Source of the DNA: Aquabacterium soli
GTDB taxonomy: Bacteria > Pseudomonadota > Gammaproteobacteria > Burkholderiales > Burkholderiaceae_C
NCBI RefSeq assembly: GCF_003933735.1
Contig: NZ_RSED01000006.1
Coordinates: 124,001 to 188,000, forward strand
DNA: 64,000 bases
Direction of reading: 5' to 3'
Part shown: one piece after another, positions 20,502-28,281 of the stretch
Numbering within the stretch: position 1 is the stretch's first letter
How the letters are laid out: every line of letters begins with the position of its first letter
Position numbers and translations under genes: made by a program
Notes under the pieces: model-generated
What the model saw: only the letters and a program-made list of their open reading frames with translations
What the model was told of the DNA's origin: nothing
Databases searched by the model: none

Positions 20502-21707
20502 TCAGACGCGTTCGATGATGGTGGCGATGCCCATGCCGGCACCGATGCACAGGGTGGCCAGCGCCGTGGCCTTGCCAGAGCGCTCCAGCTCGTCCAGGGC
20601 CGTGCCCAGGATGATGGCGCCCGTGGCGCCCAGCGGGTGGCCCAGCGCAATGGCGCCGCCGTTGACGTTGACGCGGTCGAGCGAGACGCCCAGGTCACGC
20701 GCCGTCTTCATCGGCACGGTGGCGAAGGCTTCGTTGATTTCCCACAGGTCGATGTCCCCCGGGGTCATGCCCAGCTTGTTGAGCGCCTTCTGGCAGGCCG
20801 GCGTGGGGCCGGTCAGCATGATGGTCGGCTCGGAGCCGATCACCGAGCACATGCGCACCCGGGCGCGCGGCTTCAGGCCCGCCTTGAGGCCGGCTTCCTT
20901 GCTGCCCAGCAGGATCAGCGCGGCGCCGTCCACGATGCCCGAGGAGTTGCCGGCATGGTGGCTGTGGGTCACCTTCTCGATGGTGGTGTACTTGTCCAAG
21001 GCGGTGGCGTCGAAGCCCATGGTGCCCATCATCTCGAACGAGGGCATCAGCTTGGCCAGCGTCTCGGGCGTGGTGCCGGCGCGCACGGTCTCGTCGCGGC
21101 CCAGCATCAGCAGGCCGTTCAGGTCCTTCACCGGCACGATGGACTTGTCGAAGCGGCCCTCGGCCTGGGCCTGAGCGGCGCGGCGGTGCGATTCGCTGGC
21201 GTAGGCGTCCAGGTCGTTGCGCGAGAAGCCCTCAAGGGAGGCGATCAGGTCGGCGCTGATGCCCTGCGGCACGAAGGCCGTGCCGCTGTTGATGCGCGGG
21301 TCCATCACCCAGGCGCCGCCGTCGCTGCCCATGGGCCAGCGGCTCATGGATTCGACGCCGCCGGCCACGATCATGTCTTCCATGCCCGAGCCGATGCGCT
21401 GCGCGGCCTGGTTCACGGCCTCCAGGCCCGAGGCGCAAAAGCGCGACAGCGTCACGCCGGCGACGCGCTGGTCCCAGCCGGAATCGAGGATCGCGGTGCG
21501 GGCGATGTCGGCGCCCTGCTCGCCCACCGGCGTCACGCAGCCCAGCACCAGGTCGTCGACCAGCGAGGTGTCCAGGCTGTTGCGCTGCTGCAGTGCGCGC
21601 AGCAGCGTGCTCAGCAGCCACACGGGCGTGGCCTGGTGCAGGCTGCCGTCCTTCTTGCCCTTGCCGCGCGGCGTGCGCACGGCGTCGAAAATGTAGGCTT
21701 CGGTCAT
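20502..21707 (-). CDS. fadA: Acetyl-CoA C-acyltransferase (3-ketoacyl-CoA thiolase)
   Basis: A 401-residue thiolase that releases acetyl-CoA from 3-ketoacyl-CoA in the last step of beta-oxidation. Cys91 in [11 protein letters not shown] is the acyl-accepting nucleophile. NEAFA holds the conserved Asn-Glu-Ala-Phe segment, [15 protein letters not shown] the catalytic His and [13 protein letters not shown] the second Cys. All positions expected of an active thiolase are present. It lies between the acyl-CoA dehydrogenase gene (51 bases upstream) and the FadJ-like gene (16 bases downstream) in one operon. The symbol marks the function; it is not paired with a FadB of the classical fadBA type. Confidence 0.93.
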   Translation of the reverse strand: MTEAYIFDAVRTPRGKGKKDGSLHQATPVWLLSTLLRALQQRNSLDTSLVDDLVLGCVTPVGEQGADIARTAILDSGWDQRVAGVTLSRFCASGLEAVNQAAQRIGSGMEDMIVAGGVESMSRWPMGSDGGAWVMDPRINSGTAFVPQGISADLIASLEGFSRNDLDAYASESHRRAAQAQAEGRFDKSIVPVKDLNGLLMLGRDETVRAGTTPETLAKLMPSFEMMGTMGFDATALDKYTTIEKVTHSHHAGNSSGIVDGAALILLGSKEAGLKAGLKPRARVRMCSVIGSEPTIMLTGPTPACQKALNKLGMTPGDIDLWEINEAFATVPMKTARDLGVSLDRVNVNGGAIALGHPLGATGAIILGTALDELERSGKATALATLCIGAGMGIATIIERV

Positions 21708-21758
21708 GGAAGCTCCTTGTTCGGTCAGTGGTGTGTGTTCAGCGAAGGTGGGCAGGCA

Positions 21759-22913
21759 TCACAGGAAACGTGAAGCCAGTTCCTTCATGATTTCGTTGGT
21801 GCCGCCATAGATGCGCTGCACGCGCGAATCGGCCCACAGGCGGGCGATCGGGTACTCCTTCATGTAGCCGTAGCCACCGAAGAGCTGCAGGCATTCATCG
21901 ATCAGCTTGCACTGGTTGTCGGTGACCCAGTACTTGATCAGCGCCGCGCGGTCCACGCCCAGCTTGCCTTGCAGGTGCGACACCATGGCCGCATCGACCA
22001 GGGCGCGCGAGGCCAGCAGCAGGGCCTGGCATTCGGCCAGCTTGAAGCGCGTGTTCTGGAACTGGAAGATCGGCTTGCCGAAGGCCTTGCGCTCCTTCGT
22101 GTATTCCAGCGTGACCTTCATGGCCAGCTCCATCGCGGCGATGCCGGCCAGCGCAACCAGCATGCGCTCTTGCGGCAACTGCTCCATCAACTGGAAGAAG
22201 CCCATGCCTTCGTTGCCACCGATCAGGTTCGACGCGGGCACGACCACGTCGTCGAAGAACAGCTCGGAGGTGTCCTGCGCGTCCATGCCGATCTTGTCGA
22301 GGTTGCGGCCACGGCGAAAGCCCGGTGCTTCGTCGGTCTCGACCACGAACAGCGAGATGCCCTGCGCGCCCTTGTCCTTGTCGGTCTTGGCCACCACGAT
22401 CACCAGATTGGCCAGCTGGCCGTTGGTGATGAAGGTCTTGCTGCCGTTGATCTTGTAGGTGTCGCCGTCCTTGATGGCCAGCGTGCGCACACCCTGCAGG
22501 TCGGAGCCGGTGCCGGGTTCGGTCATGGCGATGGCGCCGACCAGCTCGCCCGTGGCCAGGCGCGGCAGCCAACGCTTCTTCTGTTCTTCGGTGCCGTAGT
22601 GGAAGATGTAGGGCGCGACGATGCCCGAATGCAGCGAGCCGCCGAAGCCGCCGATGCCTGCTTCGCCCTGGGCCAGCACCAGCGCGGCTTCGTGGCCGAA
22701 ATCGCCACCGCCGCCGCCGTACTGCTCAGGCGTCGAGGCGCACAGGAAGCCGTTGGCGCCGGCATCGCGCCAGGCCTGGTGATCCATCACGCCAGCGTGG
22801 CGCCAGGCTTCGTCCTTGGGGCCCCACTGTTCGGTCATGAAACGCTTGGCCGAGTCGAACACCATCTTGTGTTCGTCGGTCATCCAGGTGGCTTCGAAAT
22901 TCTGAATCGGCAT
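21759..22913 (-). CDS. Acyl-CoA dehydrogenase (first gene of the beta-oxidation operon)
   Basis: A 384-residue flavoenzyme that introduces the 2,3-double bond in acyl-CoA. AIAMTEPGTGSDLQG is the FAD/substrate-binding signature, FITNGQ and GYGYMKEYPIARLWADSRV follow, and the end reads YGGTNEIMKELASRF. The usual YEGT segment reads YGGT here, a form common in many bacterial acyl-CoA dehydrogenases whose catalytic base lies elsewhere. The start ATG at 22911-22913 sits opposite a shared control region with the TetR gene at 23202; a perfect GGTAAT-N4-ATTACC palindrome is 73 bases upstream. Chain-length preference cannot be read from sequence. Confidence 0.9.
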   Translation of the reverse strand: MPIQNFEATWMTDEHKMVFDSAKRFMTEQWGPKDEAWRHAGVMDHQAWRDAGANGFLCASTPEQYGGGGGDFGHEAALVLAQGEAGIGGFGGSLHSGIVAPYIFHYGTEEQKKRWLPRLATGELVGAIAMTEPGTGSDLQGVRTLAIKDGDTYKINGSKTFITNGQLANLVIVVAKTDKDKGAQGISLFVVETDEAPGFRRGRNLDKIGMDAQDTSELFFDDVVVPASNLIGGNEGMGFFQLMEQLPQERMLVALAGIAAMELAMKVTLEYTKERKAFGKPIFQFQNTRFKLAECQALLLASRALVDAAMVSHLQGKLGVDRAALIKYWVTDNQCKLIDECLQLFGGYGYMKEYPIARLWADSRVQRIYGGTNEIMKELASRFL

Positions 22914-22986
22914 GGGAATGTCTCTCTCGGTGATCCGTCACAAAAACCATTTGCCAATGCCCATCGCCCCAGGGAAACCACCTATC

Positions 22987-23002
22987 GGTAATTTGAATTA
23001 CC
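22987..23002. promoter_or_regulatory. Candidate TetR operator, perfect copy
   Basis: The perfect inverted repeat GGTAAT-TTGA-ATTACC lies between the divergent acyl-CoA dehydrogenase and TetR genes. A near-identical second copy (GGTAAT-ATTG-ATTTCC) is at 23165-23180, just before the TetR start. Two copies of one motif in a divergent TetR promoter region are the usual sign of autoregulation together with control of the neighbouring operon. Confidence 0.6.
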
Positions 23003-23146
23003 CACTCATAGGGGGCCTGGGTGGGAATCTTGGACGACATCGGCAGCCGGTGTGTCGCCACTGATTCCTCTGGTGATCGGGCATCGCAAAGCTCCGCCAT
23101 GGTGGCAAGAGGTGGCCGAGTAATCAAGCGAAAACGACGCAACCCG

Positions 23147-23162
23147 TTGACGTATACGTCAT
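23147..23162. promoter_or_regulatory. MerR-type palindrome, third site, before the TetR gene
   Basis: TTGACGTATACGTCAT contains a perfect 14-base palindrome and matches the sites at 26990-27005 and 28243-28258 at 13 of 16 positions. It could supply a -35 box (TTGACG), but the sequence 17 bases on (TATTGA) is a weaker -10 than at the other two sites. It links the beta-oxidation/TetR region to the MerR-controlled block 4 kb away. Confidence 0.55.
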
Positions 23163-23164
23163 TT

Positions 23165-23180
23165 GGTAATATTGATTTCC
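23165..23180. promoter_or_regulatory. Candidate TetR operator, imperfect copy
   Basis: GGTAAT-ATTG-ATTTCC matches the perfect copy at 22987-23002 in 11 of 12 arm positions. It ends 21 bases before the TetR ATG, where bound repressor would block RNA polymerase. It directly follows the MerR-type palindrome, so both regulators could compete here. Confidence 0.55.
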
Positions 23181-23201
23181 CATCCGGAAAGACGTCATCC
23201 C

Positions 23202-23870
23202 ATGACCGAGCCCAGCGCGCCCGGCACACCCGCCAGCGACGAGCCCACCGATCCCAGCGCCACCGACGACCGCCGCGCCATCCTGGCCACCATGCGGCCG
23301 GAGACGCTCAAGCGCATCGAGAAAGCGGTGCTCGAGCTGTTCTCCAGCCAGGATTTCCACGATGTGAGCCTGCTGGACGTGGCCAAGGCGGCCAATGTGT
23401 CGCTGCAGACCATCTACAAGTACTTCGGCAGCAAGGAAGTGCTGGTCTACGCCATGCTCGACGTGATGCTGGGCCGCCTGGCCGAGCGCATGATCGACCA
23501 CCTGCAGGGCATCGACGACGCGCGCGAGCGCCTGCGCAAGACCTGCTGGGTGACACTGGACTACATGGACAAGCACCCGGCCGTGATGATGCTGCTGTTC
23601 ACGGCCGTGCCCATCACGCGCCACCGCAACATCCGCATCTACGAAAGCCCCGACCTGATGGGGTCGTTCCTGAGCGTGTTCAGGGATGGGCAGGACCGTG
23701 GCGTGCTCAACAACCGGGTGTCCAGCAAGATCCTGCTGGACGTGTTCATGGGCGTGATCGGCCGCGTGGTGCTGATGCACATCGTGCGCGGCGAGCAGCG
23801 CTCGCTGATCGACCAGTTCGATGAGCTGTTCGGCATCCTGTGGCGCGCGATGTCGGCACCCGACGACTGA
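23202..23870 (+). CDS. TetR/AcrR family regulator of the divergent beta-oxidation operon
   Basis: A 222-residue repressor. The N-terminal helix-turn-helix spans about residues 35-80: AVLELFSSQDFHDVSLLDVAKAANVSLQTIYKYFGSKEVL (YKYFGSKE is the recognition-helix end). The rest is an all-helical ligand domain. I prefer the ATG at 23202 (MTEPS); an in-frame GTG at 23163 would overlap the operator copy. Divergent placement from an acyl-CoA dehydrogenase gene and two operator copies suggest it responds to an acyl-CoA, as FadR/PsrA-type TetR proteins do. The ligand is inference. Confidence 0.88.
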   Translation: MTEPSAPGTPASDEPTDPSATDDRRAILATMRPETLKRIEKAVLELFSSQDFHDVSLLDVAKAANVSLQTIYKYFGSKEVLVYAMLDVMLGRLAERMIDHLQGIDDARERLRKTCWVTLDYMDKHPAVMMLLFTAVPITRHRNIRIYESPDLMGSFLSVFRDGQDRGVLNNRVSSKILLDVFMGVIGRVVLMHIVRGEQRSLIDQFDELFGILWRAMSAPDD

Positions 23871-23902
23871 GCAGGACACGCACCAGACACGCACGTGAGA
23901 AA

Positions 23903-23939
23903 GCCCTGACGCCGCCGCTCACGCGGGGCTTGTCAGGGC
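23903..23939. terminator. Long-stem hairpin between convergent tetR and mcp genes
   Basis: GCCCTGAC at 23903-23910 pairs with GTCAGGGC at 23932-23939 across a 21-base GC-rich loop that can itself fold (CCGC ... GCGG). It lies in the 107-base gap between two convergent genes and could stop transcription from both sides. It has no T-run. Confidence 0.45.
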
Positions 23940-23977
23940 CGGATCAGGGTCGCGCCTCAGGCCTCAAGGCAGCGGCA

Positions 23978-25588
23978 TCAAACCGCCAGCGCCAGCACCT
24001 GCGGACGTGCATCCATGCTCACCACGCCATCGTGGCGGGCATGCTCATCCACCTTGAACACGCTGACCACGCGGGCCAGGTGCGAGGCCTGCTGCTTCAT
24101 GCTGTCGGCTGCTGCTGCCGCTTCTTCCACCAGCGCCGCGTTCTGCTGCGTGACCTGGTCGAGCTGCTGCACCGCATCGCCCACCTGCGACACGCCTTGA
24201 GATTGTTCGCGGCTGGCGGCGCTGATTTCACCGATCAGGTCGGACACCCGCTTGACCTCGCTCACGATGTCGCCCATGGTCTGGCCGGCGCTGGACACCA
24301 GCTCCACACCCGCATCCACCTTCTCGACGCTCTGGCCGATCAGTTGCTTGATCTCCTTGGCCGCCTGGGCGCTGCGCTGGGCCAGCGTGCGCACCTCACC
24401 GGCCACCACGGCAAAGCCACGCCCCTGCTCACCGGCACGGGCCGCTTCCACCGCCGCGTTCAAGGCCAGGATGTTGGTCTGGAACGCGATGCCATCGATC
24501 ACGCCGATGATGTCGCTGATCTGGCGCGAGCTGCCGGAGATGTCGTTCATCGTCGTCACCACGTGGCCGACGATGTCGCCACCCTTGCGCGCCGCTTCGG
24601 AAGCACGCGAGGCCAGCTGGCTGGCCTGCGCGGCGGCTTCGGCGTTCTGCGTGATGGTGGACGTGAGTTGCTCCATCGAGGCCGCCGTCTGCTGCAGGTT
24701 GGACGCCTGTTCTTCGGTGCGCTGGCTCAGGTCGGCATTGCCCATGGCGATCTGGTTGGACGCGGTGCTGACGGACTCGACGCCATTGCGCACCTCGGAC
24801 ACCACCGAGCGCAGACGGGCCACCATCTGGCCCAGCGCATGCATGAGCTGAGCCACCTCGTCCTTGCCCTGGGCACGCGTCTCACGGGTCAGGTCACCTT
24901 CGGCCACGGCCTGGGCCACCTTCACCGCCTGCTCCAGCGGGTTGGCGATGGCGCGTGAGATCAGGTAGCACAGCAGGGCTGCTAGGCCAAAGGCCGCAAC
25001 GAACAGGCCGATGGAGCCCTGCAGGCTGGCGCGCTGCATCGCGGCCACCTCGCGGCCATCCGCGTTCGCCATCTTGTCGTTGTACTGGGCCAGCGCCTTC
25101 AGCGAGGCACTGAGCTTCTCGAAGGCTTTCAGGCCATCCTTCTGCACCGAGCTCAGCGCGCCGGCCATGTCGCCCCTGCGGGCGGTCTCCACCGCCGCGT
25201 CGGACACCTGGACATACAGCTGCCAATCGGCCATGGCCTCCTTGAACAGGGCACGCTCCTGCTCATCGGCGATCGCAGCCTCGTAGCTTTGGCTGAACTT
25301 GGCGAACTCGGCCTTGTTCAGGCGCAGGTTCTCGGTCAGGCGGGGCAACTCCTCCACGGCGCTGGTGGCGATCCGGTAATCGCGGGTGCGCATGCGCGTG
25401 GCCGATTCGGCCATCAACAGGCTGTCGCGCACGCCCGAGAGGCGCACGTCGATCAGGGCCTGGGTGCGCTCACCGATGCGGCTGCCCTGCACGCCGGCCA
25501 GCAGCGTGATCAGGCTCATCAGCAGAAGCACGGTGGCGAACGCGAAAATCAACTTGCCGCGCACGGAGAATTGTTGAAGCAACTTCAT
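23978..25588 (-). CDS. Methyl-accepting chemotaxis protein
   Basis: A 536-residue chemoreceptor. TM1 covers about residues 10-32 and TM2 about 187-208, enclosing a periplasmic four-helix-bundle sensor domain of about 155 residues (Tar/4HB type). A HAMP domain follows ([13 protein letters not shown]). The signalling domain has the conserved hairpin tip [20 protein letters not shown] and [18 protein letters not shown], which binds CheA/CheW. Methylation helices with Glu/Gln pairs flank it. No CheR-binding pentapeptide ends the chain (it ends QVLALAV). I start at MKLLQQF (25586-25588), with AAGGAAAG upstream. The ligand is unknown and no other chemotaxis gene is nearby. Confidence 0.92.
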   Translation of the reverse strand: MKLLQQFSVRGKLIFAFATVLLLMSLITLLAGVQGSRIGERTQALIDVRLSGVRDSLLMAESATRMRTRDYRIATSAVEELPRLTENLRLNKAEFAKFSQSYEAAIADEQERALFKEAMADWQLYVQVSDAAVETARRGDMAGALSSVQKDGLKAFEKLSASLKALAQYNDKMANADGREVAAMQRASLQGSIGLFVAAFGLAALLCYLISRAIANPLEQAVKVAQAVAEGDLTRETRAQGKDEVAQLMHALGQMVARLRSVVSEVRNGVESVSTASNQIAMGNADLSQRTEEQASNLQQTAASMEQLTSTITQNAEAAAQASQLASRASEAARKGGDIVGHVVTTMNDISGSSRQISDIIGVIDGIAFQTNILALNAAVEAARAGEQGRGFAVVAGEVRTLAQRSAQAAKEIKQLIGQSVEKVDAGVELVSSAGQTMGDIVSEVKRVSDLIGEISAASREQSQGVSQVGDAVQQLDQVTQQNAALVEEAAAAADSMKQQASHLARVVSVFKVDEHARHDGVVSMDARPQVLALAV

Positions 25589-25753
25589 GGCCGATGTCTT
25601 TCCTTGTGTCGAGAACAGTCCCCCTGTGGACTGCGTTACGCTGGTCTGGGCGACCAGCATCGAGACAGCGGCCGCATGAGTGCCTTGACTATCGGACGGA
25701 CATGAACAGGGATTAACCCTGAATACGTGCGCTTTCGCACACTTGTTTTACTT

Positions 25754-25769
25754 GTACGTTTACGCGTAC
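25754..25769. promoter_or_regulatory. Candidate operator before the second TetR gene
   Basis: Inverted repeat GTACG-TTTACG-CGTAC, 12 bases before the TetR start at 25781 and embedded in the AT-rich promoter region. The position suggests autoregulation by the TetR protein encoded next to it. Confidence 0.5.
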
Positions 25770-25780
25770 GATAAAAGGCA

Positions 25781-26476
25781 ATGACCACACCACTTCATTC
25801 CGCCAGGCGCAGCCGGAGCAACACCAAAGGTGCTCCAGCGCGGGTGCGGCGCGGCAACCAAGCAGACCAGCAGGCGCTCCGTCGAGCCGCCCTGGACGCG
25901 GCAAGGGCCTTGTTCCGCGAAGGCGGACTGACCAGCGTGACGATGCGTGCGGTGGCCTCCGAGGTGGGGGTCTCGGCCATGGCGCTGTACCACTACTTCC
26001 CCAGCAAAGCCGACCTGCTGCATGGCCTGTGGGACACCACGATCACCGAATTGCAGACCGAGCTCAAGCAGGCCATCAGCGCCGCAGGCCCTGAACCGCG
26101 TGACCGCCTTCGCGCGTGGGTGGATGCTTTCCTGCGCTACTACGAAGATCGACCGGACAACTACCGCCTGGTGTTCATGCTGGACAGGCACGAGATGGAA
26201 GCACCGCAAACACCCTCCTGGGAGGAGCATCCCGTTTTCCACGAGGTGCTGCAGACCGCCAGCGCCCTGTCACGCGAGGTGGCCCGCTCCCTGGGGGGCG
26301 ACTGCGACGAGGCCAGCCTTCGCCGCGCCAGTGAACTGCGCCTGCTGATGTCGGTGGGCTATCTGCATTCGCGGCTGATCAACACGCGCCATCCCTGGAG
26401 CGACATGCAAGCCCTGCGCAGCACCACCATCGACCTGATCATTCTTGCGGTCGAGCAGTGCCTGCGGCCACGATGA
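25781..26476 (+). CDS. TetR/AcrR family regulator
   Basis: A 231-residue regulator. A basic 25-residue lead (ARRSRSNTKGAPARVRRG) is followed by the helix-turn-helix: AARALFREGGLTSVTMRAVASEVGVSAMALYHYFPSKADLLHGLWD. The C-terminal domain has the TetR_C_33/WHG-like pattern with YYEDRPDNYRLVFMLDRHE. No nearby gene in the same direction forms an operon with it; the next gene (MerR) is convergent, ten bases away. Its own promoter holds the GTACG-N6-CGTAC repeat. Target genes may include the carboxylase operon 1.3 kb downstream, by analogy with AtuR, a TetR repressor of the atu genes; this is inference. Confidence 0.85.
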   Translation: MTTPLHSARRSRSNTKGAPARVRRGNQADQQALRRAALDAARALFREGGLTSVTMRAVASEVGVSAMALYHYFPSKADLLHGLWDTTITELQTELKQAISAAGPEPRDRLRAWVDAFLRYYEDRPDNYRLVFMLDRHEMEAPQTPSWEEHPVFHEVLQTASALSREVARSLGGDCDEASLRRASELRLLMSVGYLHSRLINTRHPWSDMQALRSTTIDLIILAVEQCLRPR

Positions 26477-26485
26477 TCAACGTGG

Positions 26486-26935
26486 TCAGCCGCGATGGCC
26501 CTTGCTCTTCTTGGCCTCCAGCGCCTGGCGGCTCTGCTGGTTGATCAGGCGCAGCTCCGACAGCGAGGTCTCGATCTCGGCGCGCTTGGCCTCCAGATCG
26601 CGGATGGCTGCGTCGGTGGTTTCGATGACGTAGGTGAGCTGCTGCACACGGCCTTCGCCGTGGTCACCGTACATGTCGAGGTAGGCCTTGACCTCTGACA
26701 AGGGCATGCCCAGGTTCTTGGCGCGCAGGATGCGCGACAGCCGGGCGCGGTCCACCTTTGAGTAGACCCGCGTGCCGTTGAGCCGGCGCGGCGTCAGCAA
26801 CCCCTTGGTCTCGTAGAAACGCAGGGTGCGGGCAGACACCTCGAAGGCCTCGCACATTTCGGCAATGCCCATCAAGGCGTCGTCGCCCACGGTGTCGGTC
26901 TCGTTGGAACGCATGCTCTTGTCCATGTGCGGCAT
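26486..26935 (-). CDS. MerR family regulator (LiuR-like) of acyl-CoA catabolism
   Basis: A 149-residue regulator with the MerR winged helix: GIAEMCEAFEVSARTLRFYETKGLLTPRR, then NGTRVYSKVDRARLSRILRAKNLG. A coiled-coil dimer helix follows (IETTDAAIRDLEAKRAEIETSLSELRLINQQ). No Cys pair for metal binding is present, so it is not a metal sensor. Size and context match LiuR-type regulators of branched-chain acyl-CoA genes. It is divergent from an acyl-CoA dehydrogenase gene, with a perfect 16-base palindrome in the shared promoter. The ATG at 26933-26935 has AAGGGA upstream; an ATG at 26926 is an alternative. Confidence 0.85.
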   Translation of the reverse strand: MPHMDKSMRSNETDTVGDDALMGIAEMCEAFEVSARTLRFYETKGLLTPRRLNGTRVYSKVDRARLSRILRAKNLGMPLSEVKAYLDMYGDHGEGRVQQLTYVIETTDAAIRDLEAKRAEIETSLSELRLINQQSRQALEAKKSKGHRG

Positions 26936-26989
26936 TATCCATCCCTTATCTGCCGCGCGTGATCGGGATTTTACTTATGCGTGACATGA

Positions 26990-27018
26990 TTGACGTTAAC
27001 GTCAACAATCGTTAGATT
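26990..27018 (+). promoter_or_regulatory. Palindromic promoter of the merR / acyl-CoA dehydrogenase pair
   Basis: TTGACGTTAACGTCAA (26990-27005) is a perfect 16-base palindrome. Its first half is also a good -35 box (TTGACG), and TAGATT at 27013-27018 follows at exactly 17 bases as the -10 box. A regulator bound here would sit on the -35 and spacer, as MerR proteins do. The same arrangement recurs at 28243-28271. Confidence 0.7.
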
Positions 27019-27055
27019 CCCGGGCATTGACACCACAGCCCACAGGATCGACCGG

Positions 27056-28192
27056 ATGACGCACTTCAACGAGACCCACGCCATGGTGCGCGAGACCGCG
27101 CGGCGCTTTGTCGAACAGGAGGTCAGGCCTTACATCGACACGTGGGAAGAAGAAGGCGGATTCCCGCGCGAGGTCTATCAAAAGGCGGGCGCCCTGGGCC
27201 TGCTGGGCATCGGCCACCCGGAGGCGCTGGGTGGCAACGGCGAGGGCGATGTCTTCATGAAGATCGCCGTGACGGAAGAGCTGATGCGCAGCACCTCCGG
27301 CGGTTTCGCAGCCAGCCTGGGCTCTCTGGACATCGGCCTGCCCCCCGTGTGGCGCATGGGCTCGCCCGAGCTGAAGCAACGCATCGTGCCTGCCGTGCTG
27401 GCCGGCGAGAAGATCGCGGCCCTGGCCATCACCGAGCCCGGCGGCGGCTCCGACGTGGCCAACCTGCGCACACGCGCCGTGCGCGATGGCGATCACTATG
27501 TGGTCAACGGCTCGAAAACCTTCATCACCTCGGGCACGCGTGCCGACTACTACACCGTGGCCGTGCGCACGGGCGAGGCCGGGTACGCAGGCGTGTCGCT
27601 GTTGCTGATCGAGAAAGGCACGCCCGGATTCTCCGTGGGCCGCAACCTGCAGAAGATGGGCTGGTGGGCCTCGGACACCGCCGAGCTGTTCTTCAGCGAT
27701 TGCCGTGTGCCCGTGGCCAACCTGATCGGGCCGGAGAACTCGGGCTTCCTGAGCATCATGCAGAACTTCCAGAGCGAACGCCTGGCCCTGGCCGTGATGG
27801 CCTACATGACCGCCCAGATCGCGCTGGAAGCCAGCCTGGACTATGTGAAGACCCGCGTCACCTTCGGGAAACCCTTGTCCAAGCACCAGGTGATCCGGCA
27901 CAAACTGGCCGAGATGGCCACCCAGGTCGAAGTCTCACGCGAATACACCCTGCACTGCGCGGCCCGCATGGCCCGCGGCGAGCAGATCCTCAAGGAGGTG
28001 TCCATGGCCAAGAACTTCGCCACCGAGACGTCGGATGCCGTGACGTATGAGGCCGTGCAGATCTTCGGCGGCATGGGCTTCATGCGCGAATCGGTGGTCG
28101 AGCGTCTGTACCGCGACAACCGCATCCTCTCGATCGGCGGCGGCACGCACGAGATCATGAACGAGATCATCGCCAAGCAGCTGGGCCTGTGA
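27056..28192 (+). CDS. Acyl-CoA dehydrogenase (first gene after the divergent MerR promoter)
   Basis: A 378-residue flavoenzyme with LAITEPGGGSDVANLRT and FITSGTRADYYTVAVRTG in the FAD/substrate region, and IFGGMGFMRESVVERLYRDNRI near the C-terminus. The usual YEG(T) segment reads GGGTHEIMNEI. I start at the ATG at 27056 (MTHFNET), 38 bases after the -10 box; in-frame codons further up would lie inside the promoter palindrome. It is separated from the next gene by 89 bases that hold a second copy of the promoter. Substrate may be a branched or terpenoid acyl-CoA, inferred from the neighbouring carboxylase genes. Confidence 0.9.
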   Translation: MTHFNETHAMVRETARRFVEQEVRPYIDTWEEEGGFPREVYQKAGALGLLGIGHPEALGGNGEGDVFMKIAVTEELMRSTSGGFAASLGSLDIGLPPVWRMGSPELKQRIVPAVLAGEKIAALAITEPGGGSDVANLRTRAVRDGDHYVVNGSKTFITSGTRADYYTVAVRTGEAGYAGVSLLLIEKGTPGFSVGRNLQKMGWWASDTAELFFSDCRVPVANLIGPENSGFLSIMQNFQSERLALAVMAYMTAQIALEASLDYVKTRVTFGKPLSKHQVIRHKLAEMATQVEVSREYTLHCAARMARGEQILKEVSMAKNFATETSDAVTYEAVQIFGGMGFMRESVVERLYRDNRILSIGGGTHEIMNEIIAKQLGL

Positions 28193-28240
28193 TGCCCGAC
28201 GGTTCGCCGGCTTACTGTTTTGTTAACGCAAACGACATTG

Positions 28241-28271
28241 TGTTGACGTTAACGTCAACATGACTTAGATT
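28241..28271 (+). promoter_or_regulatory. Palindromic promoter of the reductase-carboxylase operon
   Basis: TGTTGACGTTAACGTCAACA (28241-28260) is a perfect 20-base palindrome that contains the 16-base site of 26990-27005 unchanged. TTGACG at 28243-28248 and TAGATT at 28266-28271 are spaced by 17 bases, exactly as in the upstream promoter. The expected transcription start (about 28278) is only a few bases before the ATG at 28282. Confidence 0.7.
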
Positions 28272-28281
28272 CACGCTCACC

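Noticed and set aside
18491-20518. Long open frame of about 675 codons on the plus strand opposite the FadJ-like gene
   Set aside because: It is the antisense shadow of a well-supported gene; its translation is Gly/His/Gln/Arg-rich, shows no family motif and is typical of high-GC reverse frames.
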